Positions 10,601 to 22,600 of a stretch of 64,000 nucleotides of DNA are shown here, piece by piece. The notes beneath the pieces were generated by a model. The model was not told the DNA's origin and did no database searches. It was given only the letters and a program-made list of their open reading frames with translations. The translations under genes and the position numbers were made by a program. The stretch's first letter is position 1; every line of letters begins with the position of its first letter. Origin of the DNA: Diplonema papillatum (Eukaryota > Euglenozoa > Diplonemea > Diplonemida > Diplonemidae); the NCBI GenBank assembly GCA_030068145.1, contig JAPJBO010000829.1:1-64000 (forward strand), written 5' to 3'.

Positions 10601-13600
10601 TTTACCCTACTGATGGAGAGCCCATCGGGTCTAGTCTCTGGTGTCTCCCCCGGCTCAACTGCGGTTGATCGAGGGTGACATCACTTGCACGTATCGGTGG
10701 ATGTCTTGGCTCTGGGAACGATGAAGACCGCGGCCAGACGCGATAGTCAATGGGAATTGCAGAAGCATGAGACTCATCAGGTCATCGAACGCAATAGCGG
10801 GCTGGGTTCGCCCATGCCCATCAGCAGTTGAGTGTCGCTTGAAAATCTAATCTCTCAGACCGCGTTCAACTCTTGATTCGATGATGATTGGCATGCTGAT
10901 AATCGTCGATCGAGTTGAATCGGTTTGAATGAGAATGAGGCGGTGCAAAGATCACTTAACCCGATCGATGTTCTGTTTGAAATTCTGGGTCCGAGAACGA
11001 GCATCGCATATCTTCTGGAGTTGAATCGCAAGGTTTGATTGGGTTGTGTTACTGCTATATAAAACAAAGAGGGAGGTGCGAGACTCCTTTCTGTTCGGGG
11101 CGGTGTTCGTACCTGTTCCGGCTTGTGTACACGCGTTTGCTGAATGACTTCGCCGCTGGCGAGCCGTTCTAACACGGGAGACGACCCGCCTGGCACCGCG
11201 TCGGCACCCGAAGGGGCAGGCTGGGCCCACACTTCGAGCACGGAGCCCGGGTTGTAGTTCTCGTAGACCCACACCTGCGTGATGAACACAGGCTCCGCGT
11301 ACTCCAATTCGACGAATCTGTTGGTTTAGGGCGGTGTGCATTTCGCTGAGCGAACCCTCCCTTTTTCGCAGTGCGCGGTGGGCAGTGGCGAGCAAGTGGG
11401 CACAAGCCTGAGCCGCACCACCCCGCAAGTCTATCAAGCGCCAATCCTTCCCCCCGAAGTTACGAATCGATGCCGTTTGCCGGCGAATGGCTTTCTAACA
11501 CGCGTTTAAGAATCCGAAGAAAACGCAAAACGAGAAGAGTGGACAACGAGACATGCCGGCGCAGTCGGTACTCTTGCGAGACACGATGCAAACGAACGCT
11601 CCCCTTGCGCTCGCTGAAATTTCCTCTTCACAAGTACGGTGCTTGTACCAACAGGGACACAGCACTCGCCATGCGGGGACGATGCAGGTTTCTCTTTTGA
11701 CGACAGTGTAGAGGACTATCGTCACTGTAACGGGTAGTGGGGAATGAAGGTTCGAGTCCGGGGAGGGAGCCTGAAATGCTGTCGCGTTTTAGCGTTGTTG
11801 TGGTTTAGAGGTTCGGTGTTTTAGAGTGAAAGTTCGCTTGAGGCGCGCTGCGTCTCGGGGGGTCAACCACCCTCTCGGATCGTGTTTACTTTGGCTCTTC
11901 AAAACGCTGGCAGCAGCAACAACCGCTGTAAGGGGAGGACTGCCTTCTATCTTGGGCACGACCCCTCTTTCCTAATCAAGGGGAATCGACGACGCAACGC
12001 CCTTTTCCTCTACACCGAACCTGCTGGGGCTACGCTGCCAACTGCCTTTTGGACGTGATCGCCGGGTTGTTCTCGCGAGGAAAAGGAAGCAAGAAAAGCA
12101 TACTGGAAACCGGCGTCGCTGTCAAGCAGCGGCTCCCACGCATTGGCACGATTTGCTTGGTGCGGTCTGTGTTGGGTTGATTGGTGTTTTTGTGCTTCCG
12201 ACGATCCCGTATGGCGTGCAGATTGGTGTCTTTCGACCTTTGTGCTTGCGAGGTTCAGCTTCGTGCGTGGTGTGTGACAGTAGGATTTGTTCCGGAAATG
12301 TTCCCGTCAGTACAGATGTACTGTTAAAATACTCGAGGGACTGCCTTGTGCTCATTTCGAAGGAGGCTAGAGGGGGAGAACAATACAACTACAAAGTGGG
12401 TCTTTTTTGTTGAACGCATACGCCCGCCACAGAACCCAGATTTACCTGTGGTTCGTGTGGGCTACAGCACATTTACCTCCTTTGTCTATCGCAACTGGCA
12501 GTCTCCTCAAGCATTTTTCTATACAAAGAAAAAAAGAAGGCATACTTGAAGTATTCGCCGACCGCGTCGGGCGGACCGAGGAGGCTCAGCACATTGCCGG
12601 GGGCGGCCTGCGTGGAGTAGTCGTTGACGCGCACGGGGTACTGCACGGCGCGCAGCTCGGGATCGAAGAGCCGTGCATCCGTCGCCGCCGGGTCGGATTC
12701 CTCCCGCGGCTCCGGCGGGCTGAGCGGCGTGTCCAGCGCGCCGCACGCCGGGCCCGAGTAGCCGGCGGCGCACCGCTCGCACCCGCCGCCGGCCCAGAAC
12801 CCCGTCGAAAACCCGCTGAAGCACGCGCACGCCGCGCCGCGGCACACGCCATTACCGCCGCAGTCCTCCTTCGGATCGGACCCGGGCGGCACCACGGTGC
12901 AATAGGCAGCCGCGGGACTGCCCGAGAAGGCGCAGGCGGTGCACGCGGCGCAGTCGCCCTTCGGGTCCGTCCCCGGTTCTACCGGCCCGCACACCCCGAG
13001 GCCCACGCACGAGTGGCAAGGCGCGTCGCAGGCGCCACCGCAGCAAACGCCTTGCGCGCAGAACCCGGACGCGCACTGCGCCCCCGCCTCGCAGGCCGCC
13101 GCGAGCGACCGCAGCGGCTCGCACCGCGCCTCCGCGCAGAAGAAGCCGCCGGCGCAGCCGCCGGCGCCGCCGCACGTCGCCCGGCAGGTCGCCCCGCTCG
13201 CGATCTCTCTCTCGGGCACGCTGCCGCTCGTGCCGCAAAGATACGGCTTGCACTCCTGGTGCGAGCTGCACGCTCTCCCCGCTCTCCCGCCCGGTGCGGG
13301 CGGGGGTGTCCAAGGCTCGACGAGGGCTACTTCGGTCGACGCGGGGATGGGAACCCTGAGACAGGCGGCCGGTGCGTCCACGCATGCCTGCGGGATGTTC
13401 TGAGCACGCTGGCTTCCGGTGGTCACTGTCTGCGAGGGGATGCATTGGTGGGTGTCGCTGCACACGTAGAGGGGGGCGCAGTGCAGGTCGACTTCGCAGG
13501 CCGTCCTGCAAACGGCCGTTTCGAGCGGTTCGGCGGACCTGTGCGCACCGCAGACAAACGGTGCGCAAGCGAACGGGCCGCGTCCGAAGCAACCGACGAG

Positions 13601-16600
13601 CTCCTTCTCCCGCGCCGTGCGATTTTCGCCTGCGATGGGACACGTCGTTTCGTCGGCCGCCGGCGCGTACTCATCTTCCGATGACGAGAGGCACTCGGCG
13701 TCTCCGGCTTCGCATCCCGAAACCGCCGGAGCCGCGTGGGTCGCGAACGATGTGCAGATCCCGTCTTCGCACGCGTACCCGTCCGTGCAGTGCAAGTTCG
13801 AACTGCACCCCGTCCTGCAGAGATCGCCTTCCCTCGGCAGAGTATGCCGATCCCTCCCGCAGACGTACGGGTGGCAATTCCGCCCTTTGCCAAAGCAACT
13901 GTCGCTGCCCGAGCACCTATACTGCAGCACGGGAGGACACTCGCAGGCTTCGACCTCTGGAGGTAACAGCGGGACTTCGCTGCACGAAACGTCGACATAC
14001 ACAACGGCAGGACATCGGACTGAGAAGTACTCTCCGCCGGGACCTTTAGGCGTGCCGGGTGGGCAGTCGGTTGACGCCGGGCATTGCGTGCCTTGCACGC
14101 AGGCTTCGTGCCGGGGGATCTCTGAGGTGCACGAGCATGCCCCAAGGTAATCAAACCGGCTCATCCCCGGGGCGAAAGCCGCGGAGCCGAGCCGGGCGAC
14201 CGGCCTCCCGCGGCAGTCGATCTCGACGCCGTCGGTCGCGAGGAGGCTCGGGCACAGCTTGGAAGCAGTCCCCGGCGCGCACACCGGCTTCGGCGGGGGA
14301 TCGCACCCGCAGGGATGGTCGACGACCCGGTCCAACACAGGCGGGAAGGTGCGCCGGCAGTCGATGGTCAAGGGTGCGTCGTCCCACACGGGGCACGCGC
14401 CCTGGGAGCAGACGCCTTCCGTGCCTTTCCGGCAGACGAACCGCGGGAAAGGGCAGCCGCAGGGATCGTGGTCGCGCCGCGCGCACGGCTGCTGCGCGAG
14501 CTGTGGTGCAGGAAACCCGGCGCAGTCGATCTCGAGGCGGCCGCCGAGGATCGAAGGCCAGTCGGGGCACACGGGCGAGCCGTCGGCGGCCCGGAGGCAT
14601 TTGATGCGCTCGGTGCCGCCGGTGGCGCGCGGCGTCCCGTCCGCCTTCGTCGTGTTGACCACGGTGTCGGCACGGCACGTCGGCACGGGCGGCGACGTGC
14701 ACCCGCAGAAGTCCTCCTTCACCGCTTGCCGGTACGCGTGCACATCGTGGACCTGCCGCTTGCAGTCCACGGTCGGCTGGGACAGCACGATCTCGGGACA
14801 CGACGCGCACTGCCCCGTGGGCTTCCGATCCAGCGCGGCGGCGCACAGCCCCGCGGGACAGGATAAGAACCGGTGCCAGGCGCGGCGGGTGACGTTCTCG
14901 CCGGGGCCGGCGAGCGGGAACCGCGCGCGCAGCGCTTCTGCTTCGCTGAGAACGGCCCCGTGGGGCCCACACAGCACCTGCGCCGCTTCTTGGCACCACG
15001 AGCTGGGCGATGCCGCCCCGCTGGTGCCCTGCCGGCACACGACCCGGGTTGCCCACCTCCCGCACACGTCCACGTGCGGGCAGCTGGTGTACTGCGAAGG
15101 GAACCCTTTGCAGTCGTACTCCACCTGCGCCGGCTCCAGCCCCGCGGCCGGCCCGGAGCAGCAGCCGCCGGGCGGGTCGGACGGCGCGCAGACGGGCGCG
15201 GGTGCCAGGGGGCAGCCGCACGCGTCCTTTTCGACGCTCTGCGCCGGGGCGCAGTGCCCCCCGCCGCAGTCGACCAGCGGCGGGTCGACGGCTCCGTCGA
15301 AGTACTCGCCGGCCGCCCACCGCCCGCCGGCGGCGCACGTCTTCGGGCAGAAGAGGTCCGCGGTGCACTCGGTGATGACGTCCGACGCGTTCGACGCGCC
15401 GAAGGTGACGTTCACGAAGTACGTCTGCACCGGCGGCGGGTCGCATTGCGTGCAGGTGGGACCTGTGTACCCCGGTGCGCAGACGCACCGCCCGTACGTT
15501 GGGGATTCCACCTCCGTGTCGCAGAAGCCGGACGGTGTGCTGGCATGGCAGACGCCGCCGCGGCACCTCGCGGTGTTGCACGTTGCGTTCACGGTGCACT
15601 TCGGGATGGAGCAGCTCCCGCCGACGAACCCGTCTGCACACTCCCCGCACGCCTCGCCGGCCCAAGACCCCAGGCCCTGCGGGAGGACCACCGGCGGCGC
15701 ACCCGACGCAGGCACCGTGCTGAGCGCAACAGTCCCCAGCAGGTCACCCAGGAACTCCCTCGTCTCCTCGTACCCGGCCCATCCGCCCGGCAGGGCGCCG
15801 ACGGCCGCGGCGGCGACGTTCCAGCCGGCGGTGCGTTGGAGGCGGATGCCTGCCCAGTGGCTGCCGCCGGGTAGTGCGTCTTCGCCGGTGCCGCGCCCCG
15901 CGGCCAGCGGCAGCGCGAGCACCGCGGCGCCCGCGTCGAAGACGGCGGCCCGCTTCAGCAGCCCGGCGAGCGGCTTCGCGGCGCTGCCGGACGAGATGTC
16001 GGCGCCGAGGGTGACCCCCTCCGCCATGAACACCGCCGCCGGCAGCACGGGGAAGCAGCAGCCCGCGCGCGCTTCGGACTGCGCGAAAATCGAGTCGAAC
16101 GCGCCCGGCGTGTCTCCCACGTGCGACACAGTCCCGACGGTGATCTTCTGCGTCGTTGCAGACACGTGGACCCCGAGCCTGTGCCATGCTCCCGTGAACA
16201 GCGGTAGGGCGTTCGCTACGGCGACGACTTGGTTCCCGCCGCGGTCCTCGACGATCACCTTCACGGTGCCTTCCTGCAGCACCCCGTCGGGCTCACCTTC
16301 GTTCAGCAGCACTTGGACCCTCCCGCCGTCCGCGTGAGCGATCCGGAACAGGCTCATCGGCGACGCGAGGGAGCTCGACTGCAGCATCACGTGGAAGAAC
16401 AGGTCGCGAAGCTCCGGAACCCGCCGGTAGTGCACGATCAGCTGCGCTTCCAACAACGTCAGCGACGCGGAGGACGGGGCGCCGGATGCGGGCGAGAGGT
16501 CGATGAACACCGAGAGTTGGCTGATGGCAGCGGCAGACACACCGTGCAAGGGAAAAAAGCTGGTGTCGAGGTTCGGCTCGAGGGTGCCACCCGGTGTGAC

Positions 16601-19600
16601 GGCCGTGACGGCGGAGATGGACGCGGGGAAGGACGTGCCCGGCTGGCGGAGGCTGCGGGAGCCGTTCGAGAACTCGAGCTGGATTTTGACGTCCATCTGC
16701 TGGATGTCCGCCGCCGCGAGCAGCAGCTGCACCGACAGCACCTCCGCGCTGCCAGGCAGCTGGCGGCCGGTGTTGAAGGCCAGCTTGAGCGTGATGCCGT
16801 CGCCCAGCAGCGCCGAGCCCGTTGTGCTCGACTTCTTCACCGCGGCCCACGCGCCCGGCGTGTCCCGCCGCCAATCGGCCTCCCCCGCGCAGCAATCCGA
16901 CACTCTGTACGCGACCGTGCTGGGCGGGAATGCAAGGGAGCCGATCGCCATCAGCACGCGCCCCGCGTCGGACCACTCCGGGAACGAACCCGCGGCCGAG
17001 GCGCCGCCGGGCCGCGCCTTCGTCACGAAGATTCGCACCGACGCCGCGACGACGACCCCCTCCGCGGGCCAGGCTCCCTCCCCGAACCACAGCGGCCACG
17101 TGACCCCTGTGGAGTCCGCTGCTGCGAAGCACTCGGAGAAGACGCCCACAAACCCGCTGCCGCCGCCGGCCGCCGCGCGCGCGTAGACGCAGACCTGGTC
17201 CGCCCGTGCCGGGCCGCCGGCGCCGTGGTAGACGCTCGGGACGACCAACGGCAGCCCCGGCGCGGCCGTGGCGCGGCGGAGGGCGTCCCGCAGCGAGCTG
17301 TGGCGAAGCGCAACCCACGCGTCGCCTTTCAAAGTCGAGAACACGATGACCGACTCCAGCGCTGGCTCGTGCAGGTTGGGAACCGGGATCCAGAAAGAGC
17401 CGCCGGCATCCGTCGTGTCCACCTGCGTGATGTGCGACCACAGCGTCCCTGTGTTGTTGTGTTGCCCGAATAACTTCCTATTCAAAGTGCTCAGAAGGAG
17501 GCGGCAGAGGATGCCGAGACAGCACAACCTCACTCACAAAAGCGCGCGGAAAAGGTTGGACAACGAAAGGGAAGAGACCGCTGGCAGGCACAACACAATT
17601 GAGCGACGGCACAACCCTACGCGTCCAATCGTTGGCATGCCAAGCTTGAGTCGGAGTAAGGAGTTAGCTTCGTGCCACAACCCCGTCGCTCCTGCACTGT
17701 GGCGCACAGAGACACGTGATGTATTGCAGCTGAGCTCTTGTCGTTCAGCTAAAGGCAGCACACGGGACATGAGAAAACACGCACGAGACAGGCGTTTTGT
17801 TTCGTTTGTGCGTGCTGGTTCTCCTCTTGTTCCCACCCTGTTCCATTTTCAGGCTGCGAACTCTGATCCACCACCAAACACGCTGTGCATACATCTTTTA
17901 GCCGGCACGGTACACTGTAGCAGCAACCCGCAAGACTGTTAGTTACTACTGAAAGATCTGTTCGGCCGCCATTGGCCCAAGGAGTGTGCAGTTCAGAAGC
18001 AGGTGAAAACATCATCAAAAGAGAGGGTATGGATACGTACCTGTAGTAAGCAGTTCGCTCTCCTCCGTCGTCGACGCCGGGGCGAAAATGTCGGTTCCTG
18101 ACGCGAAAAGGCGGAGCGGCGTGAACGCCTCCGCTTTGCCGCGAAGCCTGTTCGCCTGCGTGACGGCGTCGGTCAGACCGCTCGCGCCGGCCCACGCGCC
18201 GCCGACCATGACCGCGCCAAGATGGGTTTGCGTCCGGTCGTCTACGAAGAACCGGCAGAACCTCGGCAGGCTGGCCTCGCCAAACTGCGAGCAGGTGCAG
18301 TGCCCCAACACGCACGAGAAGCTGGCGCAAGTCGGCTGCAGGAAGTACATGCCCTCGGTGGGGCGGCCGGCGGACAACGAAGGGTCCGAAAAGACCTCGA
18401 CGACGTGCTGGCAAGTGCGGTAGGATGACACCATGTCGCTGACTTCCGGGAACCTCGGTTCACCGGACGGCAACGCGTCGGAGAGCGGCACCCTTAAAAA
18501 GAACGACGAATCGAACCGCACGGCCGGCCCGATCCTCGCCTCCCCTTGCGACTGATCCGTCCCGAAGCAGACGCACGCCCCGTCCAGCCGGCAGACGCCG
18601 TGCCCGGAGCACTGCTTCCCGTTGCCGGCCGCCGGGCAGGCCCGCTGGAGGCAGTCCGCCCCCGAGTACCCTTCCGCGCAGCGCTCGCAGTTCGGCCCGG
18701 CCCAGTGCCCGTCTCGTTCGTTGGCGTGGCACGTGCAGACCGACGGCAGCTGCGCGCACACAGCGTCGCCGCAGTTTTCTTCGAACCATTCGGAGGCCCG
18801 CTGCTCGTGCACCTGCGTGGTAGAAGCGTCATGTGCGTGTGTGCGTGAAATATTGAAATGCGATGAAAAGTTCGCTATAAACGCCGAGTTTTGGAGCCAC
18901 GAAGGCCTCTGTTGCAGACCTAAAACCCTTGTTTCCCCGAGGTGTACGAAAGGTGCTTATCCAAAAAGAAGTGCGTAGTTTTGCTTTATTCTTTTACTTG
19001 TTTGTTGTCGACAACATGATAATTGTTGTGGTTGAGGTGTCATTCAGACGTAGATCTAAAGCCGCCCACGTCAAATTTTGTTAAGCATTGAGTTCTTTTA
19101 AGTACATGAACCACATGGATTAGCATGCACTGTGTCGCCGCTTAAGGTTACTTTATGACGTCGTCACCTGTCATTGCGTCGTCAAGGTCGAGTACTTGTG
19201 GCGCCAGGGGCGCTGGGCTTTCTTGCGGTTCTGGAGATTGCGTGGAGGGGCACAGGTGCGGACAATCTTGCACGTTTTTCACTCTCGAGGGCACTGGAGT
19301 GCTTGGGGACGTCGAACGTTTCTGGTAGCTGTTTGCTTTCAGGGCCATCCTCTTTCTTCGTTGCACCCCTGACTCGGGTGTGGTCGCCTTCGCCTTCTTC
19401 CGCTTGCGGCCGGCGATCGGGCTCTCCTTCGGGGTGCCGAGCACCCTCTTTTTCAACGCTGGTCGTTCGCCGGTCCCTGGCGTTGGTGGCGGCCTCTTGG
19501 CTGCCCGTCCGGTCGTCGCCGTCTTCTGCTTCGCTACGGCGGGCGGCGCCTGCGCCGCGCGCTTTCCCGCCGGCGTTTCACGTTGTTCGCCGTTTGTTAA

Positions 19601-22600
19601 GCATTGAGTTCTTTTAAGTACATGAACCACATGGATTAGCATGCACTTGTTAAACAGCGGCTGCCAAAACTTGCCGTGACACCTATTTGATGCAAGGTAA
19701 AGGAGAAGATAAGGTGAAACATACCGATCCGCCGCAGCACGCGTTGGAAGCCTCCCTCACACACGCGCTTGGCCACGAGGCGAGCAGAGGTGCTGTGTCT
19801 GGCGACAGCGCCTTGCACGTGCCGTGGTGGTTGCACAGTGACGCACGGCATAGCGGTTGCGACCGGCAACGCGGTGACCCGCCGGCGGTGCAGGGGGAGG
19901 CACAGGCCGTGCAAGGTAAGGTGCCATCCGGGCATCTTGGCTGGGACCCGTCGAGGCACGCTGTTTGGGAGGCCACGACAGGCACCGGTTGGCAGGTCTC
20001 GTCTGGGATACTGCTTGCGTCGTACCTCCGGGCGGTCGTGGCGTATCGAACCGCGAACTCCCGCTCCGCTTGGGGCTCGAGGGAGACGGCATCAAAGACA
20101 GCCAAGCACTGACCCTCCGTGGACTCGGCATCGTCCTCGTCTCTCTTCGTGCACCGCACGACAACCACAGCGTAGCTCGCGTTGTCCGGCGCGTCGTGCA
20201 CCACCCCGAAGGTCCCCCAGTGCGGGTACAGCGGCCTGCTACCCCCCGCCGCCACGGCAGCCAGAAGCAGTCGGTCGGCCGCGTCGTAGTACTCGACGCT
20301 CACCGAAGCCGTGTCCTCCGTCGGGCGCCCGTCACCTTTGGGCAGGAACGACACCTGCGCCGAGAGCCGGTACCGAGCGGATGGTTGCACGCGCCCCGCG
20401 GCGCCGGCCCGCGCGGTGTAGTACCGCACTTCGGCCAACGCGGAGGACGTTGAGTAAAAGTAAACCGCGCCTTCGGCGGGGGCCACCGGGATGCCTCGGT
20501 AGCTGAGGCCGCCCTGGGCGGAAGCGGCCATCCAGCTCCCCGTGAAGCTGGGCGGGCGGCCGACGTGCGGGTGCGCGTTGTCCCAGCCTTCCTGCAGGGT
20601 GGACGCCGTGTCAACGCCGAACGACGACAGCGGGATGGGCGCCGCCGCCGCGACGAGTGCGGGCGCCAGGCGCTCGCCGCCGCCGTTGGCGAGGAGCGAG
20701 CCGCCGGGGACGGGCACTTGTACCTCGAATGCAGCCAGCCCCACAGCCCCTCCCCCGCCGGCGGCGCTCCCCCGCGGGGCGAACGCCGCCTCGCTGCTCG
20801 AGCCGTGCGTTGTGATGTTCGCGCTGTGGTCGTTGCAGAGCCAGACCTGCTCGCTCAGCAGCCCGACGGGTTCGGACTGCGCCGGGAAGGCGTCCGACTC
20901 CTGCGGAAACCCGCCGGTGCAGCCCGCCAGGTTCCCCTCCTCGTCCAGCAGCCCCGCCGCGCTCTTCCAAGTGTCGCCCAGGTTCAACAGCGCGGGCGCC
21001 GTCGCGCATGCCAGGTGGTGCGGCCAGCCCGGCACGGACTTGATCCGGGCCGTCACTCCAGGGTTCAACCCCTCCACGTGACACCCGACGACGATATCAT
21101 CCGGCGCGTAGGAGTAGTACACATCGCGCAGCGTCGCTGAATATGACAGGCCAGCGAACCCGCAGCCATTCGAGGCGTGGAGTGACAAGTCGCATTCCGT
21201 GGGTACACCTACGTACGGTACTTCCAACGCGCCATTCCTCGGGGAGAAAGGAGTGTCTCTCGATAGCTGCACGAGATCGGACGGCGTGAGGGATCCTCCA
21301 GGGAAGACGTTGATGGTCCCTTTGTTCCCACTCAGCAGCGCACTCGACGTGAACCGCAACGCCAACGACGCGTCGGTTGGCTCTGCTTGCCCTAAGACGT
21401 CAGAGTCGACCCGTTCGTTGTACAAGCGAACGTCATACACCATGCCTCCGCTCGCCCTGCTCTCGAGCAGGGGTGCCGCCAACGGCGGTGTTGATAAGTC
21501 TACCCAATCCGGCGTGAACGAAGTCGAGCCGCTCATCGTGACTCCGTCGACCAGAATTCGAGCAAATCCGACCCCGGCGATACCTGTGGGCTTCTTCGAA
21601 GGCCCCGCAAACAGCACGGCGTAGTTGCTCCACCTGTGCAGCCACCGGGGGTCGAGTTCTGCTATGGCGACGGGGTTGCCCGGGGGGACCTCGAATTGCA
21701 TGAAAACGACGCGTTCGGTGACGTTCAGCCCCCACTTGAACTGCTTGTTTTGGAGCAGCACGGCCTCGGTGCCGCCCGGGCGCAGCGCGGGGAACCTCGC
21801 CCACATCTCGGCGGAGAACACGTTCCCTGTGGCGGTCGGGAGCGTCGTCCCCGCGGGCATCCGGGTCAGGCAGAAGTCGCTCTTGGGCGACAGCGCGCTG
21901 GCCGCGCAGCCGTCGACCCGCATCCCGGATGGAATCGACGACAGGGCGAGGCCCTGCGCTTTCAAAGGGCCACCGGCGGCTCTGTCGAGGCTCCCCCCGC
22001 TGCCCTCGTCGAGCAAGAGCGACACGACTGTGCCCTGTTCGATGGCGTGGACTCCGTGGTTGTATTGGTCGCGAATCTGCACGCTGTACCGCTGCGGGAA
22101 TTTATACCCCGCCTTGTGTTCCGAAGGGTGCGACGTGAACGCGCAGTGGTCCGGCGGCCCCGGCGTGAACAAGACGGGGGCGCTGGCGGCGGTGAGGCCC
22201 GTCGCGCACGACGACCCGCAGGCGGCCGCGTGCCGCGTGACGGCGAACGAAAACACGAGCTGCACGGGGTGGTTGACCCTGAGCTCGTGGAACACGGCCA
22301 CGCCACCCCGCGACATCGCCTCGACGGCCCCCGAAGGGGACTGCGCGCGCAGCGGGCTCGAAACCGCAGTCCCCGAGAACGGGACGACGCGGCTGGACGT
22401 CCCGTCCAACACAGCCCCCGCCCCGGACCCCCCGCCGCTCCCAGCCACGAACGGAGTCATAGCAGCGATGATGCCGTCGCCACACAGATTCCCGTGCGCG
22501 TCCTTATACTCAACTGCGATGCTGAACGGGGTCTCCACGGCAATCGTGCCGGGAAGCTCGGTCAGGACCCGCGCGGTCGTGGGGCAGCCGGGGACAACGA

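Noticed and set aside
14259-16337. 692-codon plus-strand frame
   Set aside because: Antisense shadow of exon 7, which has clear LamG and EGF patterns.
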